A stretch of 6,183 nucleotides of DNA, taken from positions 1 through 6,183 of the forward strand of contig JAGLXI010000186.1 in assembly GCA_023132995.1 (NCBI GenBank), written 5' to 3'. Source of the stretch: Candidatus Zixiibacteriota bacterium. Lineage in GTDB: Bacteria; Zixibacteria; MSB-5A5; GN15; FEB-12. The stretch's first letter is position 1. Each line of letters opens with the position of its first letter. The notes under the pieces were generated by a model that saw only the letters and a list, made by a program, of their open reading frames with translations, did not search any database and was not told the origin of the DNA. The translations under genes were made by a program, and so were the position numbers. Of this stretch, positions 1 to 4,321 are shown piece by piece.

Positions 1-81
1 GACGCCGTGTCCGCAGGCGAGCCGAGATTGTGCTTTCGTGACATGTTCGGATTTCGTATAGTCGAAAACAAACGATCTTGC

Positions 82-86
82 GGAGG
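82..86 (+). promoter_or_regulatory. Shine-Dalgarno GGAGG for the mini membrane protein
   Basis: A perfect GGAGG lies 8 bases upstream of the GTG at 95. It decides the start of the small open frame at 95-247, because the alternative in-frame TTG at 89 is only 2 bases away from it and an in-frame stop lies at 59-61. Confidence 0.6.
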
Positions 87-94
87 ATTTGCCT

Positions 95-247
95 GTGTTT
101 CTTGGTGTACTGTTGCTTCTTATGGGGGTGTTGCTCCTGCTGGAACGGTTGGATGTGATTCCTGGCGGAAGCTGGGATTATTTCTGGCCGGTGGTGATAA
201 TCGCGATAGGGGTTTCCCTGGTTTTCAAGAACCGGAGGCGGGGCTGA
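95..247 (+). CDS. 50-residue LiaI/LiaF-like (DUF5668-type) two-helix membrane protein
   Basis: The frame encodes 50 residues. A first hydrophobic helix (about residues 2-16, rich in Leu with a Gly-Val-Leu repeat) leads into a short loop with Glu17, Arg18, Asp20 and a Gly-Gly-Ser-Trp turn. A second helix (about 30-44) opens with the Phe-Trp-Pro signature at 30-32 and ends in a basic tail, Lys-Asn-Arg-Arg-Arg. This helix, turn, Trp-Pro, helix pattern is characteristic of the LiaI/LiaF-like transmembrane region, which occurs as stand-alone mini proteins or as the N-terminus of envelope-stress sensors. Both ends should face the same side of the membrane, probably the cytoplasm given the basic tail. 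The GTG start is supported by GGAGG at 82-86. Family assignment is by recalled pattern; the cellular role is unknown. The partner gene, if any, probably lies left of the window. Confidence 0.7.
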   Translation: MFLGVLLLLMGVLLLLERLDVIPGGSWDYFWPVVIIAIGVSLVFKNRRRG

Positions 248-268
248 AAACAATGCCGTCGCCACGGT

Positions 269-448
269 TCTACTTTGACCTCCACGCCCTTCCTCACGCG
301 GCTGATTAGGAAAGGGCTGCTCACCAAAGAGAAATCCGGTCGCTGTTATGTCTATCGTCCGGCGCTTGACAGGGCGACGTTTGTCCGCCGGCGTGTCAAG
401 ACCGTTTCCGATTGCCTCCACGGGAATTTCAAGAACATCCGCTTGTAG
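269..448 (+). pseudogene. BlaI/MecI-family transcriptional repressor remnant
   Basis: Reading in the frame of the TAG at 446-448 gives about 59 residues that match the middle of BlaI/MecI repressors. They comprise the end of the recognition helix (Phe-Leu-Thr-Arg-Leu, 290-304), the Arg-Lys-Gly-Leu-Leu turn, the wing with Glu-Lys-Ser-Gly-Arg, the Tyr-Val-Tyr-Arg-Pro strand, and the start of the dimerisation helices ending near His-Gly-Asn-Phe. Intact family members are about 120-130 residues. Here the first helices of the winged helix are missing, no credible start codon or ribosome site precedes the match, and the frame stops about 25 residues before the usual C-terminus. The same frame upstream is closed at 245-247 by the stop of the mini membrane protein. 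BlaI-type repressors normally pair with an M56 sensor protease; none is visible here. The remnant call is firm on the wing segment and less sure on where homology begins. Confidence 0.68.
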
Positions 449-515
449 CCATTCGCAGTTCGGCAACAGGCCTCGGGACCTATCGATGAGGTCGGTTCGG
501 TCGATAATTAGAAGT
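449..515 (+). promoter_or_regulatory. Short upstream region of the zinc-ribbon membrane protein; weak -10-like site
   Basis: Between the repressor remnant and the next gene there is little room for a promoter. A GATAAT hexamer at 503-508 resembles a -10 element, but no convincing -35 sits 16-18 bases before it. If it is used, transcription would begin at or next to the ATG at 516, giving a leaderless or nearly leaderless message. This would fit the lack of a well-placed ribosome site there. It is a weak call. Confidence 0.2.
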
Positions 516-1274
516 ATGAGACGATTCCCGGCTTTGTTACTTTTGGTGTGTCTGGCCGTACCGATCGGCGCTGTGACGTCGGTTCGGTTCGCCGAAGAGA
601 TCACCCTGCCGGCGCCGGTCGGTTGGGTCGTGTTGGACGACGGGTCGAGCTACCCCTGTCAACTGGTCAACCAGCAACATGCGGCCGAACTGCTGATTTT
701 CAAATCAGAGATCTCACCGAACGAAACGATTAACGACCCGGAAGAGTTAAAGCCGTCGGTTGACGGTATTGTTAACGATGTCATTCTGGGTCTGCCCAAC
801 GCCAAAATCCTGACCAATACCGGATACAACGAAACCAGCCGGATTCGGTTTGTGATCGAGTTTACCTCCGATGATTCGGCGACGTCGGCCACGCTCTACC
901 ACCGCCTGACGGGCGTCATCTACCGACATCCAGACGGCCACCAGTTGCTTTTCACGCTGTGGGGCAAGTCACGGTTGCAGGTATCCTCGCTGGTGGCGGA
1001 CGACATGCGGATTATGCAGGAGGGATTCACGTACACCGGCCCAACTGAAGCAGACGTATTCGCGAGACCGCCTGACAGACGGATATGGGGAGTGGCGGTG
1101 TTGGTGGGGGTGATCCTGTTGCTTTTCTACCTATTGAAACGACGAGTCCGCTCAGGTCGCGCCGGTGCGAACAGGTCGAGGAACTGGCGCTGCCCGTGCG
1201 GTCACATCAACCGCAGCGAAGAGTCTACCTGCTCAGGATGTGGGACGGCGCGGTCGGTCGAGCGCGTTACTTAG
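516..1274 (+). CDS. Membrane-anchored extracytoplasmic protein with C-terminal RanBP2-like zinc ribbon
   Basis: The protein has 252 residues. Residues 1-23 form a signal peptide or N-terminal anchor: Met-Arg-Arg, then a hydrophobic core of Ala, Leu, Val and Cys. An alpha/beta domain of about 160 residues follows. It opens with a Leu-Pro-Ala-Pro-Val-Gly-Trp strand and ends with Tyr-Arg-His-Pro-Asp-Gly, a Leu-Phe-Thr-Leu-Trp-Gly strand and a final amphipathic helix, a layout like DcrB/PsbP-type domains (a tentative fold guess). A transmembrane helix at 190-207 is followed by Lys-Arg-Arg, so the C-terminus is predicted to be cytoplasmic. Residues 224-242 are a zinc ribbon with Trp224, Cys226, Cys228, Asn232, Cys239 and Cys242, close to the RanBP2 spacing but with one residue between the first two Cys. 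I preferred the ATG at 516 because it gives a standard signal peptide. An in-frame ATG at 486 has GGGA 7 bases upstream and is a real alternative. The function is not known. Confidence 0.75.
   Translation: MRRFPALLLLVCLAVPIGAVTSVRFAEEITLPAPVGWVVLDDGSSYPCQLVNQQHAAELLIFKSEISPNETINDPEELKPSVDGIVNDVILGLPNAKILTNTGYNETSRIRFVIEFTSDDSATSATLYHRLTGVIYRHPDGHQLLFTLWGKSRLQVSSLVADDMRIMQEGFTYTGPTEADVFARPPDRRIWGVAVLVGVILLLFYLLKRRVRSGRAGANRSRNWRCPCGHINRSEESTCSGCGTARSVERVT
1267..1274. other. Tail-to-tail overlap of convergent genes
   Basis: The epimerase stop (TAA on the minus strand, 1267-1269) lies inside the end of the plus-strand gene, whose TAG is at 1272-1274, so 8 bases are coding on both strands. No hairpin followed by a T run is apparent near the junction. 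Termination of either transcript must occur within the opposing gene or be factor-dependent. Confidence 0.85.
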
Positions 1275-1695
1275 GCATTTCCTCCAGTTCGATCAGCACG
1301 CCGCTGCTGCCCGAAGGATGCACGAATGCGATCTTGTTGCCCTCGGCTCCGCTTCGAGGGGTCTCGTCGATCAGCCTTACTCCGGCGGCCTTCAACTCGG
1401 CCAGTTTCTGCTCGATATCCTCCACGTACAGACATACATGATGCAGGCCCTCACCCCTTTTCTCGAGAAAGCGGGCAACGGGGCTGCCTGAGGAGGTGGG
1501 CGCTACCAGTTCGATACTTGCGCCGTGCGGTCCCCCGAGTGCCGATGAGGCTTTGAAGATCGCGACCTTTGCCTTCTGGCTGTCCACCTGCGTGACGCCG
1601 GGATTGTCGTCACCGGTAATAAGGGAATACCTTGCGATTGCCTCCGACAGGTCCTTCACGGCAATACCGATATGTGAGACGGCATAGTCTGTCAT
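1267..1695 (-). CDS. mce: Methylmalonyl-CoA epimerase
   Basis: This 142-residue vicinal-oxygen-chelate protein interconverts (S)- and (R)-methylmalonyl-CoA in the cytoplasm, linking the carboxylase product to the mutase substrate. Both beta-alpha-beta modules are visible. The first starts His8-Ile-Gly-Ile-Ala-Val and ends Ile-Glu62-Leu. The second starts with the Gly-Glu-Gly-Leu-His-His segment (His86) and ends Val-Leu-Ile-Glu136-Leu. His8, Glu62, His86 and Glu136 occupy the four metal-ligand positions expected of the family. Phe124-Val-His-Pro127 just before the last strand is typical of the epimerase. The length is normal. The loop at 49-58 is Gly- and Ser-rich and a little longer than I expect. 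The ATG directly follows the lipoprotein stop with no gap. A GAGGA at 1709-1713 is 13 bases away, far for a ribosome site, so translation probably depends on coupling. It is the last gene of the operon, and its stop overlaps that of the convergent gene. Confidence 0.93.
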   Translation of the reverse strand: MTDYAVSHIGIAVKDLSEAIARYSLITGDDNPGVTQVDSQKAKVAIFKASSALGGPHGASIELVAPTSSGSPVARFLEKRGEGLHHVCLYVEDIEQKLAELKAAGVRLIDETPRSGAEGNKIAFVHPSGSSGVLIELEEMPK

Positions 1696-2247
1696 CTACC
1701 AGCTATCATCCTCTGCATCTCTGTCGGCCTGCCGGACCTGCTCATCATACGCCAACTGCCGGTCGATCGTGGACATATACGGTTTGATCCAGCACCCGCG
1801 GTGATAGTAGGCCATCAATCTCTGTTCGGTCCCCTCTGAGATGCCGTCGGCGTTGTGGACATGAAAGACGGCGTCGATCCAAGCTGAATCGCGGTCAAAG
1901 AACGTTATGTCGGTGATCTCCACGGAGTCAAGTCCATCGGCGTTGGCCCACGTGATTTCACCGTGGCGGAGGTATTCGTCCAGACTTTCCGCATCCTGAA
2001 GGTACTCGAACTCGTTTTCGTAAAGTCCACTCTTGTCGCCGTAGCGAAGCCGGGTGATTACTTCGTCGACCACGGCGGCAACCTCATTCCAGTCGTCAGA
2101 GCGCTCAACAGTATCAGCCGCGATTGCAGTCGTGTCGGCCCCTTCGACAGTGACCTCGGTGTCAGGCTCCTCGCGGGAGCCACAGGCGGCCAGTATAAGC
2201 CCAACAAAACAAAACAGCCCAAACAGAAGTGTCTTAGATACTCTCAT
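1696..2247 (-). CDS. Small lipoprotein of unknown function in the propionate operon
   Basis: The protein has 183 residues with a clear lipoprotein signal: Met-Arg-Val-Ser-Lys, a hydrophobic stretch from about 6 to 18, and the lipobox Leu19-Ala-Ala-Cys22. The mature N-terminus is an acidic, Thr-, Asp- and Glu-rich spacer to about residue 45. A compact domain of about 120 residues follows: a helical start (Trp-Asn-Glu-Val-Ala-Ala), then strands including Asp-Ser-Ala-Trp-Ile-Asp-Ala-Val-Phe-His-Val and a Cys-Trp-Ile-Lys-Pro-Tyr segment. The helix-then-sheet layout could be an NTF2-like fold, but I cannot show that. The C-terminus is strongly acidic. The ATG at 2247 is preferred because it makes a normal signal peptide and has GGTGA 5 bases upstream. 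A start at 2277 would add ten residues that spoil the signal. The gene overlaps the mutase end by 14 bases and abuts the epimerase start, so it is co-expressed with them. Confidence 0.8.
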   Translation of the reverse strand: MRVSKTLLFGLFCFVGLILAACGSREEPDTEVTVEGADTTAIAADTVERSDDWNEVAAVVDEVITRLRYGDKSGLYENEFEYLQDAESLDEYLRHGEITWANADGLDSVEITDITFFDRDSAWIDAVFHVHNADGISEGTEQRLMAYYHRGCWIKPYMSTIDRQLAYDEQVRQADRDAEDDSW

Positions 2248-3808
2248 GGTACTCACCCCATAGTTCGCGAAAGACATTCGATATCTCGCCTACCGTAGCA
2301 TAGTTCTCAACCGCGTCCAGAACCGGATGGACAACGTTCCCGCCGGCAGCGGCAACCTGCCGTAGGGCATCGAGACATTCCTGCACGCGATCGCCGTTCC
2401 GCTCAGCCTTGAGTTTGCGCAGGCGGTTAACCTGCCTCGCCTCCAGTTCGGGATCAACCTTCAGTACCTGCGGAATATCGATCTTTTCGGTCTTGAACTT
2501 GTTGACGCCGATCACTACGGCCTTGTCTCCCTCCACCTTTTTCTGGTACTCGTATGCCGCGCGCGCGACCTCATCCCGGTAGTAGCCGGTCTCCACACAG
2601 CGCACGGCGCCGCCGAGCTTGTCTATGCGATCCATCAGCTCCCGCACTTTCTTTTCCATTTCGTCGGTAAGATACTCAACGTAGTGCGAACCCGCCAGGG
2701 GATCTGCCGTTCCGGTGACGCCTGATTCGTAGGCCAGTATCTGCTGCGTGCGCAGAGCGGTCTCGGCTGCTTCCTCGCTCGGCAGCCCCAGGGCTTCATC
2801 GAACGAGTTTGTGTGCAGCGACTGCGTTCCCCCGAGGACAGCCGCCAGCGCCTGATAGGCGGTGCGCACGATGTTGTTATGCGGCTGCTGAGCGGTCAGC
2901 GTCGATCCCCCGGTCTGTGTGTGGAAACGCAGCAGCATTGCCTTCTCGGACGAGGCCCGGAAACGATCCCTGACGGTGTGAGCCCAGATAGTCCGCGCCG
3001 CGCGAAATTTGGCCACCTCTTCGAACAAGTCGTTGTGCGCCGCAAAAAAGAACGACAGCCGGGGCGCGAAAGTATCAATCTGAAGGCCGGCCCTGACGGC
3101 TGCCTCGCAGTAGGCTATCGCGTCGGACAGGGTGAAGGCTACCTCCTGAGCGGCCGTTGCTCCCGCCTCGCGGATGTGATAGCCCGAAATGGAGATCGTG
3201 TTGTATCTGGGAAGATGCTTGTTGGCCCAGGCAAAGATGTCCGTGACGATGCGCATGGACGGTTGGGGGGCCAGGATATATGTCCCACGCGCAATGAACT
3301 CTTTGAGGATGTCGTTCTGGATAGTGCCGGTGAGTTTCTCCGGCGGCACGCCCTGCTTCTTGCCGACCGCCACGTACATCGCCAGGAGGACGACGGCTGT
3401 GGCATTGATCGTCATCGAGGTCGACACTTTGTCCAGCGGGATACCGTCAAAGAGGACTTCCATGTCCTGCAGGGAGTCGATCGCCACACCGGTACGTCCC
3501 ACTTCGCCCCGCGCCATGGGGTCATCGGAATCGTAGCCGATCTGGGTGGCCAGGTCAAACGCGACCGAAAGCCCGGTCTGTCCTCTTTCGAGCAAATACT
3601 TGAAGCGCCGGTTGGTTTCCGCGGCGGTTCCGAACCCGGCATACTGACGCATTGTCCATAGCCGGCCGCGGTACATGTTAGGGTAGACGCCCCGTGTGAA
3701 GGGAAACTCCCCAGGTGGACCAGCGGTCTCTTTTCCCTCCGAGGCTCCACGGCTTACGACCACAGGGATCTCGATACCGGAAGTGTTTTTCAACTGGTCT
3801 TCGGTCAC
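2234..3808 (-). CDS. Methylmalonyl-CoA mutase, catalytic large subunit without B12-binding domain
   Basis: The 524-residue protein is the TIM-barrel catalytic subunit that rearranges (R)-methylmalonyl-CoA to succinyl-CoA with adenosylcobalamin. Visible hallmarks are Pro-Gly-Glu-Phe-Pro-Phe-Thr-Arg-Gly at 32-40, the Arg-Gln-Tyr-Ala-Gly-Phe segment at 54-59, Gly-Tyr-Asp-Ser-Asp at 91-95, Gly-Thr-Ile-Gln-Asn-Asp at 161-166, Ser-Gly-Tyr-His at 208-211, Gln-Ser-Leu-His-Thr-Asn at 329-334 and Gly-Val-Asn-Lys-Phe at 434-438. Tyr56, Arg174 and His211 align with Tyr89, Arg207 and His244 of the Propionibacterium enzyme. Tyr and Arg at the first two positions mark methylmalonyl-CoA rather than isobutyryl-CoA specificity. 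The chain ends after the barrel, so the Asp-x-His-x-x-Gly cobalamin domain must come from a separate small subunit, not seen here. The N-terminal linker is short. The start is GTG, immediately after the carrier stop, with GGAG at 3818-3821. The family name is secure; symbols mutB and mcmA1 both occur, so none is given. Confidence 0.96.
   Translation of the reverse strand: MTEDQLKNTSGIEIPVVVSRGASEGKETAGPPGEFPFTRGVYPNMYRGRLWTMRQYAGFGTAAETNRRFKYLLERGQTGLSVAFDLATQIGYDSDDPMARGEVGRTGVAIDSLQDMEVLFDGIPLDKVSTSMTINATAVVLLAMYVAVGKKQGVPPEKLTGTIQNDILKEFIARGTYILAPQPSMRIVTDIFAWANKHLPRYNTISISGYHIREAGATAAQEVAFTLSDAIAYCEAAVRAGLQIDTFAPRLSFFFAAHNDLFEEVAKFRAARTIWAHTVRDRFRASSEKAMLLRFHTQTGGSTLTAQQPHNNIVRTAYQALAAVLGGTQSLHTNSFDEALGLPSEEAAETALRTQQILAYESGVTGTADPLAGSHYVEYLTDEMEKKVRELMDRIDKLGGAVRCVETGYYRDEVARAAYEYQKKVEGDKAVVIGVNKFKTEKIDIPQVLKVDPELEARQVNRLRKLKAERNGDRVQECLDALRQVAAAGGNVVHPVLDAVENYATVGEISNVFRELWGEYHESI
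2252..2259 (-). promoter_or_regulatory. Shine-Dalgarno-like GGGGTGAG for the lipoprotein
   Basis: On the minus strand a GGGGTGAG lies within the last codons of the mutase gene, with its GGTGA part 5 bases before the ATG at 2247. It supports the internal start that gives a clean lipoprotein signal over the longer reading from 2277. Confidence 0.5.
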
Positions 3809-4321
3809 CTATTCAAACTCCAAAAGCCGGTCGCCTTTTTCGATTGAGGTCCCTCCCGAGACATGCACGGCCTTGATGATCCCTGCGCCCGGGGCCTTGA
3901 TGACATTCTCCATTTTCATCGCCTCGACGACCAGAAGCGCCTGGTTCTTCGCTACCGTATCCCCGAGAGCGACTTTAACCTCGAGCACCAGTCCGGGCAT
4001 GGGTGCCTTGAGGGTTTTCTCCATTGATGGCGTAGATGATATGCCGGCGGTCTTGCGCAACTGCGCCAGGTTGTAATCTTCGATCTCGGCGGGGATCTCC
4101 ATTCCCTTCATGAAGACGGTCCTGACGCCGTCAAAGCCGTCGGATCGCACGTCCACTTCGTGGGCGCGACCGTCGATCAGCAGCAGCGACCGCGTTTGCC
4201 CAAGGCGGTGACTCACAACGTCTGAGCGGCGACCATTGAGAACCACCTCGTAGCTGTCGGCGCGGTACTCCAGTGAGATATCGAACTCCCTGCCGTCCAC
4301 ATTCACTAAGTAGCGCGGCAT
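3809..4321 (-). CDS. Biotin carboxyl carrier subunit of propionyl/acetyl-CoA carboxylase
   Basis: The 170-residue protein carries biotin between the biotin carboxylase and carboxyltransferase sites. Residues 1 to about 80 are strand-rich, starting Tyr-Leu-Val-Asn-Val-Asp-Gly-Arg, and resemble the BT region that precedes the biotin domain in single-chain propionyl-CoA carboxylase alpha. A linker of about 20 residues follows. The biotinyl domain spans about 103-170, with Ala-Pro-Met-Pro-Gly at 106-110 and the attachment motif Glu133-Ala-Met-Lys136-Met, Lys136 being the biotinylated residue. A Gly-Thr-Ser-Ile-Glu-Lys-Gly-Asp turn occurs near the C-terminus. The ATG at 4321 is chosen over an upstream in-frame start at 4375. 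It has a perfect GGAGG 9 bases away, begins at the expected domain boundary, and overlaps the carboxylase stop as TGATG. Confidence 0.92.
   Translation of the reverse strand: MPRYLVNVDGREFDISLEYRADSYEVVLNGRRSDVVSHRLGQTRSLLLIDGRAHEVDVRSDGFDGVRTVFMKGMEIPAEIEDYNLAQLRKTAGISSTPSMEKTLKAPMPGLVLEVKVALGDTVAKNQALLVVEAMKMENVIKAPGAGIIKAVHVSGGTSIEKGDRLLEFE
3818..3821 (-). promoter_or_regulatory. Shine-Dalgarno GGAG for the mutase GTG start
   Basis: A minus-strand GGAG lies 9 bases before the GTG at 3808, inside the last codons of the carrier gene. It supports a GTG start directly abutting the carrier TAG. Confidence 0.5.

Noticed and set aside
28..62. Possible promoter (TTGTGC at 28-33, TATAGT at 57-62) ahead of the mini membrane protein
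   Set aside because: The spacer is 23 bases, too long, and no better -35 fits. Bases 1-81 otherwise hold nothing I can name.
7..309. Plus-strand open frame of 100 codons at the left edge
   Set aside because: Its translation looks random, with no domain pattern. It covers the frame at 95-247, which has a ribosome site and a clear membrane protein pattern, and part of the BlaI-like frame.
366..371. Perfect TTGACA, a -35 consensus
   Set aside because: There is no -10-like hexamer 16-18 bases downstream; the region is GC-rich and belongs to the repressor remnant.
365..400. Inverted repeat CTTGACA / TGTCAAG with a 22-base spacer
   Set aside because: The arms are only 7 bases and lie inside the repressor remnant. 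The spacing and sequence do not resemble a BlaI operator (TACA/TGTA type), so chance is the simpler reading.
348..515. N-terminal extension of the zinc-ribbon protein back to 348
   Set aside because: The extra residues are Arg- and Ser-rich and low in content, overlap the BlaI-like remnant in another frame, and would bury the signal peptide. Only 486 remains as a realistic alternative to 516.
2248..2277. Longer start of the lipoprotein at 2277
   Set aside because: It adds ten polar residues ahead of a standard lipoprotein signal. The ATG at 2247 has a ribosome site and the expected n-region.
2813..3661. Long plus-strand open frame of 282 codons opposite the mutase
   Set aside because: It is antisense to a strongly conserved catalytic gene in a GC-rich coding region. 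The translation has no recognisable domain.
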